Part shown: positions 48,901 through 57,292 of the stretch, piece after piece
Position numbering within the stretch: the stretch's first letter is position 1
Layout of the letters: every line of letters begins with the position of its first letter
DNA from: CAVVFX01 sp963747535
GTDB taxonomy: Bacteria; Acidobacteriota; Terriglobia; Bryobacterales; Bryobacteraceae
NCBI GenBank assembly: GCA_963747535.1
Contig: CAVVFX010000015.1
Coordinates: 62,001 to 126,000 of the forward strand
Length of the DNA: 64,000 bases
Reading direction: 5' to 3'
Made by a program: the position numbers and the translations under genes
Notes under the pieces: generated by a model
Told to the model about the DNA's origin: nothing
Seen by the model: the letters and a program-made list of their open reading frames with translations, nothing else
Databases searched by the model: none

Positions 48901-51084
48901 CACCCGCCGGTTCTGAGCGTCGGCATCACCGACAACGGCAGCCCGGCAGGAACCTTCAAACAGGATGAAACCGGCAACACAGCCACCGTGACCGTCAGTA
49001 ATGCTTCGTCCGCCAGCGGCGCAGGACCGACCACCAGCGCGGTGACCGTGACGTTCACCATCAGCAATGCCACCGCGATTGTGCCGCAGTCGATCACCCC
49101 GCCGGGTTCGGGATGGACCTGCCAGCCCGTAGCGGCCAGTTTCACCTGCAGCAGTACCGCGTCTCCGGCGCTGGCAGCCGGCGGCAGCGCGCAGTTCACT
49201 TTGAATTTCAATGTTTCGGCCAGCGCTACCAGCCCGCAATCCATCGCGGCTTCAGTGTCCGGTGGCGGCGGCAATTCGCCGTCAGCCACGGACAGCCTGA
49301 CCATCATTCCCGTTCCAGTCCTGGCGATCACGAAATCGCATACCGGCAACTTCACGCAGGGGAGCACGGACAACTGGAGCCTCCAGGTGACCAATACCTC
49401 TGCAGCCGGGTCTACTACCAGCGGCACGACCACGGTAGTCGACACCTTGCCCAGCGGCTACACGCTGTCAACTTTTGGCGGAACCGGCTGGAGTTGCTCC
49501 GGCACCACCACGGTGACCTGCACTTCCACGGCAAGCGTCGCCGGCGCGGGCGGGACGTTCCCGGTGCTCACCCTGACGGTGAACGTGCCGGCCAACTCAC
49601 CGGTTTCCGCGACCAACAACGCCAGTGCTTACGGAGGCGGAGATCCGGTCCATAACAGCCTCGCCACCGCCGCAACGGGCTCCGATACTGCGACCGTGGT
49701 CCAGGTTCCGGCCAGCATCACAGTGGTGACCGGTACCACACCGCAATCGGCCACCGTTAACTCAGCCTTCGGCACGCTCCTGGCAGTCACGGTGAAGGAT
49801 GCCGGAGGAGTGGTGATCCCAAGCGTGACGATCACGTTTACGGCTCCTGGAACCGGAGCTAGCGGTACCTTCCTCAACGGCACCGTCATCACCACCGCGA
49901 TGACCAACGCCTCGGGCATAGCAACCGCCTCGACCTTCACGGCCAACGGCACTGCAGGCGGTCCCTACAATGTAACGGCAGCCACGCCGAATAGTCTGTC
50001 GACCTTCTTCTCCTTGACCAATAACGGAATCGGTCCGGTGGTGACCACTCAACCGCTCCCGCAAACGGTTTGCGCCGGGGGGACTGCGACCTTTACCGCG
50101 GCAGCCAGCGGCAACCCTGCGCCCACCGTGCAATGGCAGGTGAGCACCAATGGTGGCACCTCCTTCAGCAATATCTCCGGCGCCACTTCGACCACTCTGA
50201 GCATCACCGGCACCACGGCCGCGATGAACAACAATCAATACCGCGCCGTCTTCACCAACAGCGTAACTTCGGTTAATTCCAATGCCGTTGCCCTGACCGT
50301 GAATACCGCGCCCGTGGTGAGCCTCAACCCCTTGAGCCAGTCCATTGTTTCCGGCCTGACGGTGACCTTTACAGCTGCTGCCACCGGTACGCCGGCACCG
50401 ACCGTGCAATGGCAGGTGAGTACCAATGGTGGGACCTCCTTCAGCAATATCTCCGGGGCCACCTCGACCACCCTCAGTTTCCTGGTGTCCGCATCCCAAA
50501 ACAATAACCAATACCGTGCGGTCTTCACCAACAGTTGCTCGGCGGTGAACACCTCGGCCGCAACCCTGACGGTTACGACAGCCGCTGGACCGTCGGTGGT
50601 TTCCTTCAGCGTTCAGTTCGGCATTGAGAGTTACAACGTGATTGGCACTTCGCGCAACCGCCTTCCCTGGGACGTGACGGGTATCCAGGTGGTCTTCTCG
50701 GCGCCGATCACCAGTGGCAACATCAATAGCTTGACCGGGGTCACACCGACCGGTTTCAGCGGCCTGGGTACCACTACGCTGACCTGGACGATCACTCCGA
50801 TCTCGTTGGGGAACGTGGCGGCAGTGCTGGCCGGAAGCGGCCCCAACGCGCTCACCGACTCAAACGGCAACGGCCTGGGCAGCGGGGCCGGCTTCACGCA
50901 AAACTTCCGCGTGCTGTGGGGGGATTTCAACGATGATGGGATTGTGAACAGCGCCGACACCGTGGGAGTCAACAATGCGATATCCCAGCCTTATAACATC
51001 CTCGCGGACGTCAACGGCGACGGTGTGGTTAACAGCACAGATGTAAGGTTGGTGCGCTCGCTTCTCGGGGCTTCGCTGCCCTAG
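45976..51084 (+). CDS. Giant secreted surface protein with P-like, Ig-like and dockerin domains
   Basis: About 1702 residues from ATG 45976 after GGAGGA (45962-45967). The leader MFSRGAFSALSTFVLLFATVGTALGC is followed by three proprotein-convertase-P-like units ending GTWSLYLEDDNASDAVSF, GDWTLYAFNFNNQSVTISGGWC and GTWSLYFNQNTHAASNGLTGGWC. Ig-like (Big_3) and DUF11 units (VSDTLPSGLTQSS, VVDTLPSGYTLST) alternate with them. An invasin-like unit and two near-identical Ig domains (TVQWQVSTNGGTSFSNISGA) come next. The C-terminus has two calcium-loop repeats of a type I dockerin (DFNDDGIVNSADTVGVNNAI and DVNGDGVVNSTDVRLVRSLL). It is probably an adhesin or scaffold partner. Ligands unknown. Confidence 0.88.
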   Translation: MFSRGAFSALSTFVLLFATVGTALGCTFSSPTVSCTGNTGTSVANSTGNLTKANSYPVSVAVSGITGTVTGVQVVLHGVAANGSVGATLEGSGFLLAAPSGHYLEILHAIANGLNESATLSNDVINLADSNSSLAPNQSTFLCNGGSGGTCTISGTTFNWKPSSYKDTNDAVSTSSGSYPSPAPPNGVAAAASTPATLDSATFASVFSGDSPNGTWSLYLEDDNASDAVSFTSWDLILTVSVASTSTTTTLTSSVNPSFTSAANNTTTFTATVTGGSGPTGTVTFAEGSTNLTCSGGNPATLSSGAATCSTSFTTEGIHNITATYNPTGSFLTSNGSLNQFVKNHSKIVSGAYCNQGSISSPSEGNTTPYPSVINVGTDTTALTNSLSTLTVTLNGLSTTAVGGLSSLSFLLASPGGSHALEFLSFAGGAFTIPSAINLTLSDSATTGLVPADFSSSPTGSVTYLPTAYTSTFNNVFPSPPSPAPAPPGTFGIAATEGNPGAPTFTSTFDGASGNGDWTLYAFNFNNQSVTISGGWCMNFTQSTGTPTTTTVTGTPNRSNTGATVTVTATVLNANTSAPITSGTVTFTANGVSVPGGPTSPVTVNSSGQASFTTSALPEGDNPILATYNGTGSFSLSFGSYTQRVDDTTTGPTISGNVFTYCNTGAITLPGPNNASDIGQASPNPSNIFVTDLPGTIQAVQVDLKSLHMQDTDHFTASLLVGPAATTASTFDFFSNTGSGAGTISGNFSFADSAASLVPSGSDPASGTYKPTSYGSADTFFASTSGFFTLPSGPYNRAATAGTSTFASIYQSDNGQGTWSLYFNQNTHAASNGLTGGWCLDLTVNPPVLTITKTHTGPGTGNAFVAGQTGTYTITVGNSGPGSTNGQTVTVSDTLPSGLTQSSVNGGADWNCSSSTSTAVTCTSTTAISSGGSFPAITVTVTPALTSGTSASNTASVSGSGMTGATSTPDVATIIHPPVLSVGITDNGSPAGTFKQDETGNTATVTVSNASSASGAGPTTSAVTVTFTISNATAIVPQSITPPGSGWTCQPVAASFTCSSTASPALAAGGSAQFTLNFNVSASATSPQSIAASVSGGGGNSPSATDSLTIIPVPVLAITKSHTGNFTQGSTDNWSLQVTNTSAAGSTTSGTTTVVDTLPSGYTLSTFGGTGWSCSGTTTVTCTSTASVAGAGGTFPVLTLTVNVPANSPVSATNNASAYGGGDPVHNSLATAATGSDTATVVQVPASITVVTGTTPQSATVNSAFGTLLAVTVKDAGGVVIPSVTITFTAPGTGASGTFLNGTVITTAMTNASGIATASTFTANGTAGGPYNVTAATPNSLSTFFSLTNNGIGPVVTTQPLPQTVCAGGTATFTAAASGNPAPTVQWQVSTNGGTSFSNISGATSTTLSITGTTAAMNNNQYRAVFTNSVTSVNSNAVALTVNTAPVVSLNPLSQSIVSGLTVTFTAAATGTPAPTVQWQVSTNGGTSFSNISGATSTTLSFLVSASQNNNQYRAVFTNSCSAVNTSAATLTVTTAAGPSVVSFSVQFGIESYNVIGTSRNRLPWDVTGIQVVFSAPITSGNINSLTGVTPTGFSGLGTTTLTWTITPISLGNVAAVLAGSGPNALTDSNGNGLGSGAGFTQNFRVLWGDFNDDGIVNSADTVGVNNAISQPYNILADVNGDGVVNSTDVRLVRSLLGASLP

Positions 51085-51137
51085 AATCTACAAATAATCA
51101 AATAATGAGGAGGAATCGGTCAGTGGAGGAAAAACGA

Positions 51138-51782
51138 ATGAGTTGTAACTGGGGCCGCAGGGCCTTTTTAGCGGCAGCCGGATGGATACTGGCTGCGCCA
51201 CTATGCCATGCATCCCTGATCATCGCCGTCCAGTCGGTGACGGGTGCCGCGGGTACGACGGGCGATAAGTTACAGGTGACGTTGAGTAACACGGGGGCCA
51301 GTCAAATCATAGGAGGTTTCTCATTCGGCCTCAGCGTCGGCACTACGAACCTCACCTTCACGGCGGTGGACGACTCGACGACAGACGCCTACATCTTCGG
51401 GACAGACTCCCTGTTCGGTCCCGACATCTCGGTGCAGCCGCCCAATCTGCCGGGCCAGACGCTCGAAGCCGAAGACATCGATTCCGCGGGCAGCGTGACC
51501 GTAGCCGCCGGCGCTACCGTCGGCCTGGGCGACGTCATTTTCTCTCTCAGTTCGCTCGCTCCGCCGGGGCCAATCGCGGTTTCCCAGATCCTGGCACTTG
51601 ACAGCCTGTCGGACCAGAATGGCGATAGCCTTGCGTTCACGACTTCTAACGGCACTGTCACGATCCCGGGCACGGTCGTCCCGGAGCCAGCACCAGGGCC
51701 TCTGATGGGAATTGCGCTGCTTGCGCTAGTTGGGGCGCGGGCTTTTGGGCACGCATGTAGAACGCGACCCGGGGGTCGCTAG
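51138..51782 (+). CDS. PEP-CTERM protein with cohesin-like domain
   Basis: 214 residues from ATG 51138, chosen for GGAGG at 51125-51129; an upstream ATG at 51105 is in frame. The leader is NWGRRAFLAAAGWILAAPLCHA. The body (SLIIAVQSVTGAAGTTGDKLQVTLSNTG, then GGFSFGLSVGTTNLTFTAVDDST) resembles the cohesin beta-sandwich. The C-terminus has the PEP-CTERM sorting signal VPEP, a hydrophobic helix (PLMGIALLALVGARAFG) and a basic end. The last residues are coded by a family B repeat, so the native tail may have been replaced. It begins 54 bp after the dockerin protein stop. Confidence 0.75.
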   Translation: MSCNWGRRAFLAAAGWILAAPLCHASLIIAVQSVTGAAGTTGDKLQVTLSNTGASQIIGGFSFGLSVGTTNLTFTAVDDSTTDAYIFGTDSLFGPDISVQPPNLPGQTLEAEDIDSAGSVTVAAGATVGLGDVIFSLSSLAPPGPIAVSQILALDSLSDQNGDSLAFTTSNGTVTIPGTVVPEPAPGPLMGIALLALVGARAFGHACRTRPGGR

Positions 51783-51799
51783 CGGACGAGGGCGTCCGC
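51764..51799. repeat. Dispersed palindromic repeat, family B, copy 3
   Basis: GCGACC / GGTCGC (51764-51769, 51774-51779), loop CGGG. Then GCGGACG / CGTCCGC (51782-51788, 51793-51799), loop AGGG. It overlaps the 3' end of the PEP-CTERM gene and lies 17 bp before the converging gene end. Confidence 0.85.
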
Positions 51800-51815
51800 C
51801 CCACAATTCTGTTAC

Positions 51816-54800
51816 TCACTTGCCGGCAACTTGCACGTTGACGCCTGCCGAGAGAGTGCCATTTATAATCACCAGCAATTGCTGGCGTTCGTTGGCAGTC
51901 ACTTCCATAGGAATTACTGCGTCCACCTGTTTGGCGTCGACATGAGAAAGCGTCAGCGGCTGGCCCTGTAACAACACCTGTATGCCCCCTGTTCCGGCAC
52001 TCAGACCGACGCCGAGAAGAGATACGGGCGATCCCGGCGTTACCAGACCCGGATATAGATCGCTCACGCCGTTCACAATATGAGTCACCACGGCGGCAGC
52101 TTCGGCCGGCGCGGCGTTCACCACGCCGGACACTACCGCCTGCCCAGCCACCACGCTCGCGGTTGCGCTGGTGAAGTTGTCGACCATGGCCGTGAGGTTC
52201 ATCGGGGAAACCGCTGCCCCGGGTGTCCACGTGCCGGTCCAGGTTCCGGTGCCGTCGTCGGTCAACTCGACGGCAATGTTGTTTTGCGGACCGATCAACA
52301 CCTGGGCTGAAAGGCCGTTGGTACGCTTCACGAGATTGCCGGTGTTACAGTCCTTGGCCAACACCTGCAGCGGCACGGGCGTTTGCGCTACGGCCTGAAA
52401 CCCTTGCTCCGGGCTTTGGAAAACGGCCACGAAGCCGTCGGCAGAACACCCAGGAGTACTCGTCATCCCGGTCACGATCAGGTACGCGTCCACCGTGTGG
52501 ATAGTGCCGTCCGCGAACGCCACCCTTACGACGGCATGTTGCACGCCGGCGGACAAACCCTGGAGACTCGCCTGAAGGGTCATGGTAGAGACGCCTCCAG
52601 CCGCAAGTGTGCCGCTCGCAGGCTTCTGGACAAGCCAGTTCCCGTGGTTATCCGCGACCACGGTCGAAGTATAGCTGAGCGGGCTGTTTCCCGGGTTGGC
52701 GAACGTCAATATCTCGGTCTCCGAAGCTGCGGCCGTTGCCGGGCCCACCAGAATCACACCCGTGGGGGTTACCTGCACCGGCGTCTGGGGCGCCACCGTA
52801 AGGATCACGGTCACCGATTGCGGACCGTTGCCGGCACCCGGCGCCGTCAACATCGCGGAGCCGTAGTATACGCCTGGAGCCAGCCCTTGCGGATTTACCG
52901 AAAGCGTCACGGGTACGGGGACACTGCCGATCCCCGATGATCCCGATGCTGGTGTCGCGCTCAACCAGTTTCCGCCGGACATGGTTTGAGTCGTGACCGT
53001 CCAGGTGATCGGCGCAGCACCTGCGTTCAGCACCGAGAAAGTCTGGGTTGGAGGAGTTGCGCCGCCGCTAGTGGCCTCGAAAAGAACCGCTGTGCGGCTT
53101 AACAATACCGACTGCGGCAGCGAGCTGACCGTCATGGTTACCGGTATGGTCTGGCTTTGGGTTCCCGCGGTGACGGTGATTTTGCCCATGCAAGTCTGGT
53201 TCGACAGTCCCGCAGGACTCACCTGCACGGCGACGAAACCTGGACTCGTGGCTGATGCTGCCCCCGAACCATCGAGCAGATTCAGCCAACTCCCGCAGGA
53301 CGTGGTTTCGACGGTCGTCGAGTAGTTTATGGTCCCGCTTCCGATGTTGGTTACCAGGAAGAACCGCTGATCCACGGCGAAACCCTGGGCGTAGTCCAGC
53401 GTCAGCGAACCTGGAGCCACCGACAATTGCGGGGGAACCGAACCGGCGATGTTGAGCGTCACGGGTACGATCACGGCTTTCGGTAAAGTGGGCCCGGTGA
53501 TGGTGATCTGCCCGGTGTAGGGGACATTCGGAGCCAGACCGCCGGAGGAAACGGTCACGGATAGATTACCCGGCGTCAGCCCTCCGCCGCCGACACTCAA
53601 CCAACTGCCGCCGGAAGAAGTCGTAAAAGTTGCGCTGTACGCCACCGGACCCGTGTTGCTGAAGACCGAAAGGGTTTGAGCCGCCATCGAACTGGGGATT
53701 CCCGGATTGACATTGAACGTCAGACCGGGTGGTGAGACGATCAGGCTCGCCTGATTGATGACGATCGACAACTGCTGGGTTACGGTCACTCCGGCAGCAT
53801 CGATGGCTTGCACCGTCAGGCTGACCGGACTGGCAGTGGAATTCTTAGGAACGCCGGCGATCACTCCCGTCTCGGAGAACAGCGTCAGGCCGGCGGGGAG
53901 CGTGCCGGTGGTGATCTCCCAGGTCGCCGGAGCGGTCCCGCCCGAGAGGCTCAAGGTTGCGCTGTAGGGCACGCTGACGACTCCTGGCGGTAGTGAAGTC
54001 GTGGTGACAACGGGCAGGCCGTCGATGGAGATGGTAAAGGGTTGCGGGTTGGAAGTCGTAGCAGCCGAGTCACTCACGGTGACGGTGAAACTGTAGCCCC
54101 CAACGCTCGTCGGAGTGCCGCTCACCAGGCCGGTGGCGGAGTTCAACGTCAAACCGGGAGGCAGCGCGGCGGATGAAACCGTCCAGCCTCCATAGGGGGG
54201 TGTCCCTCCGCTGGCATTCAATTGCGCGGAGTAGGGGGCGTTAAGAGTCCAGTTTGGCAGGGAAGGCGTCGAGATCGTCAACCCGATGGCGATGCTGAGC
54301 AGCTGCGTGGAGGAAGTGATGCCTTCGGCGTCCTGCACCGTGACACCAAAGGTATAAAGCCCATTGTTCGTAGGGTTGCCGGAGATGACCGCTGTCGCGG
54401 AGTTCAGGAAGAGACCCGGAGGCAAATATCCGGTGCTCACAGCCCAGTTTGCATAGGGAGGGGTTCCGCCACTCGCCGCAAGTGTGGCGGAATAAGCGGT
54501 GCTCACTATACCGTTCGGCAGCGCAGCAGCCGCAACCGAGGGTCCCGGCACGACGTTCAACACAAAGCCCTGAGGCACTGAAATGCCGCCCGCGCTGTCG
54601 CTCACGTTGACCCAAAAACTGTACATCCCGATAACTGTCGAGTTGCCGGAGATAAGTCCTGTTGTAGCGTTGAGGGTCAAGCCTGGAGGCAACGTCCCGT
54701 CGAACACCGACCAGTTTGTGTAAGGTGGTGTTCCTCCACTGGCGGCCAAGGCAACAGAATAAGGAGCACCTGCGGTTTCGCCAGGCAGTGAACTGGTCGT

Positions 54801-54944
54801 GATCTGGAGTAAGCCTTGCGCCGTCGCGGGACAGAGTGCAAATAGCGCGACGCACACCAGGAGAACGGCGCGCAGACCGTGCCGGGCGGTGTGAGCCGCG
54901 TGGCACAGCCGCGCGGCGTGAGACCGAACCACGCGTAGAGTCAT
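51816..54944 (-). CDS. Secreted protein with putative-Ig repeats and Solibacter-type C-terminal domain
   Basis: 1042 residues from the ATG 54944 (leader HGLRAVLLVCVALFALCPATAQG; the frame is open to 54995). Five He_PIG-type repeats follow at 80-90 residue spacing. Each holds LAASGGTPPYxNW followed by LPPGLxLNSATGLISG. BACON-like units come next (NPGIPSSMAAQTLSVFSNTGPVAYSATFTTSSGGSWLSV and similar). The C-terminus (IVNGVSDLYPGLVTPGSPVSLLGVGLS, then QVDAVIPMEVTANERQQLLVIINGTLS) resembles the TIGR03437 domain known from Solibacter proteins. It is probably an extracellular carbohydrate-binding or adhesive protein. Binding partner unknown. Confidence 0.88.
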   Translation of the reverse strand: MTLRVVRSHAARLCHAAHTARHGLRAVLLVCVALFALCPATAQGLLQITTSSLPGETAGAPYSVALAASGGTPPYTNWSVFDGTLPPGLTLNATTGLISGNSTVIGMYSFWVNVSDSAGGISVPQGFVLNVVPGPSVAAAALPNGIVSTAYSATLAASGGTPPYANWAVSTGYLPPGLFLNSATAVISGNPTNNGLYTFGVTVQDAEGITSSTQLLSIAIGLTISTPSLPNWTLNAPYSAQLNASGGTPPYGGWTVSSAALPPGLTLNSATGLVSGTPTSVGGYSFTVTVSDSAATTSNPQPFTISIDGLPVVTTTSLPPGVVSVPYSATLSLSGGTAPATWEITTGTLPAGLTLFSETGVIAGVPKNSTASPVSLTVQAIDAAGVTVTQQLSIVINQASLIVSPPGLTFNVNPGIPSSMAAQTLSVFSNTGPVAYSATFTTSSGGSWLSVGGGGLTPGNLSVTVSSGGLAPNVPYTGQITITGPTLPKAVIVPVTLNIAGSVPPQLSVAPGSLTLDYAQGFAVDQRFFLVTNIGSGTINYSTTVETTSCGSWLNLLDGSGAASATSPGFVAVQVSPAGLSNQTCMGKITVTAGTQSQTIPVTMTVSSLPQSVLLSRTAVLFEATSGGATPPTQTFSVLNAGAAPITWTVTTQTMSGGNWLSATPASGSSGIGSVPVPVTLSVNPQGLAPGVYYGSAMLTAPGAGNGPQSVTVILTVAPQTPVQVTPTGVILVGPATAAASETEILTFANPGNSPLSYTSTVVADNHGNWLVQKPASGTLAAGGVSTMTLQASLQGLSAGVQHAVVRVAFADGTIHTVDAYLIVTGMTSTPGCSADGFVAVFQSPEQGFQAVAQTPVPLQVLAKDCNTGNLVKRTNGLSAQVLIGPQNNIAVELTDDGTGTWTGTWTPGAAVSPMNLTAMVDNFTSATASVVAGQAVVSGVVNAAPAEAAAVVTHIVNGVSDLYPGLVTPGSPVSLLGVGLSAGTGGIQVLLQGQPLTLSHVDAKQVDAVIPMEVTANERQQLLVIINGTLSAGVNVQVAGK

Positions 54945-55047
54945 AAACAGCGGTTTCCCTGATACGAAGCTAGCGCGCGTCATACAACCGATCAACGTCG
55001 TATATGGTGCTACGTAGAGTTCGCGGAGATCATGTTATAAACAGAGC

Positions 55048-56529
55048 TTGCCTGCCGACGCTCCCAATATCCTGACCCTCGACGCCGGATCCTCGTCGGT
55101 CCGCACGGTGTTGTTTGACGCCAAGGGACGCCGCGTGGACGGCTTCGGTACCCAGCTTCCGTATGCGTTGGACACTACGCCGGACGGTGGCGTACAGATC
55201 GACCCCGACCGTCTGGTCGAACTGTGTGTCAAGGCGCTTTCCGCGGCTTGCGTGCAACTTCGCCATGCCAATATCCGGCCGGGCGCAGTCGCCTGCGATA
55301 CCTTCTGGCACAGCATCATGGGCCTGGATCGCGAGGGCCGTCCGGCGACTCCGCTGCTGCACCTGCTCGATACCCGCAGTGAACAGGCGGCGTTGAGACT
55401 GGGCCAGCGGATCGATAACCGGGCGCAGCATGCGCGGACCGGATGCGTACTGCACGCGAGTTATCCTCCCTCCAAGTTGCTGTGGCTGTCGGAGACGCAG
55501 CCGGACGCGTTTGGCCGCGTGGTGCGGTGGATGTCGATCGGAGAGTATCTCTTTCTGAAGCTGCTGGGCGACGCTATGGCATCCACGTCCATGGTGTCGG
55601 CAAGCGGATTCTGGGACCAGAACCGCAACGACTACGACGACGAACTGCTGTCTGTACTGCCGGTGCGCCGCGATCAGTTTCCCGATCCCGCGGCGATGGA
55701 CCGGCCGCTGACTCAGCTTCTACCCGAGTTTAAAGAGAGGCTGTCCGATTTGGACGGCATCCCGTGGTATCCAGCATTAGGCGACGGGGCCTGCGACAAC
55801 ATCGGCAGCGGTTGTGCCTCGCCGGAGAATTTCGCGTTGATGGTGGGGACTACGGGCGCGATGCGAGCGGTCTTTGAACGGGAGCAGATCGAGATTCCCG
55901 CGGGACTGTGGTGCTATCGCGTCGACCGGCGCCGCGCGGTGCTCGGCGGGGCGATTTCGAGCGGCGGCGAAGTCTTCGCGTGGATGAAGCAGACGCTCCA
56001 ATTGCCCGATCCGGCCGAAACCGAAAAGCAGATCGCGGCCATGTCTCCCGGTGCGCACGGGCTGACGATGCTGCCGTATTTCGCGGGAGAACGGTCCACA
56101 GGATGGCGGTCGGATGCACGCGCCGCCATTGCCGGGATGGGTGTCGCAACCATGCCTATCGACATCCTGCGCGCGGCGCTTGAATCGGTAGCACTGCAGT
56201 TCCGCAATATCTACGACATCATGCAAGGTCCCATCGGGAAGCCGGAGCGGATTATCGCGTCGGGTGGCGCGCTGCTGCACTCGCCGGCGTGGACCTCCAT
56301 GATGGCGGACGCCTTGTCGCGTCCCGTGCTGGCTTGTCTGGAGCCGGAGGCCACCGCGCGGGGAGCCGCGCTTCTCGCACTTGAGAAGATGGGAGTGATC
56401 AACGACTCGCGAGCACTGCCGCCACGGCTAGGACAAGTGTACGAACCAGTGGAGTCTCACTGGGCCATTTACAGCGAAGAACTGCGGCGGCAGCGGGTAC
56501 TGTACCACCGGCTGTTCGAGGAACGCTGA
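55048..56529 (+). CDS. FGGY-family sugar kinase, gluconokinase-like
   Basis: 493 residues starting with TTG at 55048; no ATG fits because the nearby ATG at 55031 is followed by a stop. The ASKHA fold shows the N-terminal phosphate loop ILTLDAGSSSVRTVLFDAKGRRV, then TFWHSIMGLDREGRP, WMSIGEYLFLKLLG, the catalytic Asp region LGDGACDNIGSG, VGTTGAMRA and the C-terminal ATP site IIASGGALLHSPAW. It phosphorylates a sugar or sugar acid with ATP; gluconate is the closest guess. It is followed 35 bp later by a KdsC-like phosphatase. Confidence 0.88.
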   Translation: MPADAPNILTLDAGSSSVRTVLFDAKGRRVDGFGTQLPYALDTTPDGGVQIDPDRLVELCVKALSAACVQLRHANIRPGAVACDTFWHSIMGLDREGRPATPLLHLLDTRSEQAALRLGQRIDNRAQHARTGCVLHASYPPSKLLWLSETQPDAFGRVVRWMSIGEYLFLKLLGDAMASTSMVSASGFWDQNRNDYDDELLSVLPVRRDQFPDPAAMDRPLTQLLPEFKERLSDLDGIPWYPALGDGACDNIGSGCASPENFALMVGTTGAMRAVFEREQIEIPAGLWCYRVDRRRAVLGGAISSGGEVFAWMKQTLQLPDPAETEKQIAAMSPGAHGLTMLPYFAGERSTGWRSDARAAIAGMGVATMPIDILRAALESVALQFRNIYDIMQGPIGKPERIIASGGALLHSPAWTSMMADALSRPVLACLEPEATARGAALLALEKMGVINDSRALPPRLGQVYEPVESHWAIYSEELRRQRVLYHRLFEER

Positions 56530-56563
56530 CTCACATGACTGAACCAAGAGGAGAATCAACGGC

Positions 56564-57106
56564 GTGTCTGCCGACATACAAGCTTTAGCTTCCAAAATCA
56601 AAATGATCCTGATGGACGTGGACGGCGTGCTCACGGATGGAGTCCTGCTCAATGTGCCGGACGCTCAGGGCAACATGGTCGAGACCAAAGGTTTCGATTC
56701 GCAGGACGGGATTTCGCTGCAATGGTGCAGTTGGTATGGCATTAAAACGGGCGTGATCAGCGGACGCGTATCGCCGGCGACGGCGGAGCGTGCCAGGCAA
56801 TGCAAGATGGCGTACGTGTACCAGGGGCACATCGAGAAGATTCCAATCCTGGAGGAAATTCTGGCCGATGCCAAAATCGATTCGTCGGAGGTGGCCTACA
56901 TCGGCGACGATTTGACGGATGTGGTGCTGTTCCATCGCGTGGGCCTGGCGATTGCCACAGCCAATGCCCGCGACGAGGTAAAGCACGAGGCACACTACAT
57001 CACAAGGCGTCCAGGCGGCAGCTCAGCCGTGCGTGAGGTGGTGGAATTGATCATGAAGGCGCGAGGAATCTGGCCGGAGATTCTGAAGAAGTACGAGATT
57101 TCGTAG
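56564..57106 (+). CDS. HAD phosphatase of the KdsC (KDO 8-phosphate phosphatase) type
   Basis: 180 residues starting with GTG 56564 after GGAG. The HAD motif I LMDVDGVLTDGVL (nucleophile Asp), GFDSQDGISLQWCSWYGIKTGVISGR (motif II region), and YIGDDLTDVVLFHRVGLAIATANA (motifs III-IV) are typical of KdsC/YrbI. The C-terminus YITRRPGGSSAVREVVELIMKARGIW closes the tetramer. It would hydrolyse 3-deoxy-D-manno-octulosonate 8-phosphate for lipopolysaccharide. A related role on another sugar acid is possible because the neighbours are sugar genes and not LPS genes. Confidence 0.9.
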   Translation: MSADIQALASKIKMILMDVDGVLTDGVLLNVPDAQGNMVETKGFDSQDGISLQWCSWYGIKTGVISGRVSPATAERARQCKMAYVYQGHIEKIPILEEILADAKIDSSEVAYIGDDLTDVVLFHRVGLAIATANARDEVKHEAHYITRRPGGSSAVREVVELIMKARGIWPEILKKYEIS

Positions 57107-57162
57107 ACCGGCAGCATGTAGCGGAAGTCGACGCAGGCCAAAGGCCTACTCGCCGCAAAAAC

Positions 57163-57279
57163 GGCTGCTGCGCAGCCGGCAGACCACAAAAAGCGATGGT
57201 CTGCCCCACAGCGGGCCAAGGGCCCACTCCACAGAAATCTTCGCGGGTCGAAGGCCCGCAAACAAAACGATGGTCTGTC
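57163..57279. repeat. Dispersed palindromic repeat, family A, copies 7 (complete) and 8 (right arm only)
   Basis: Copy 7: first hairpin 57163-57177, second hairpin GGCAGACCA (57178-57186) / TGGTCTGCC (57197-57205). Copy 8: only TGGTCTGTC (57271-57279) with part of the loop remains. Both lie in the gap between two converging genes. Confidence 0.75.
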
Positions 57280-57292
57280 GTACGGGTGCCAC

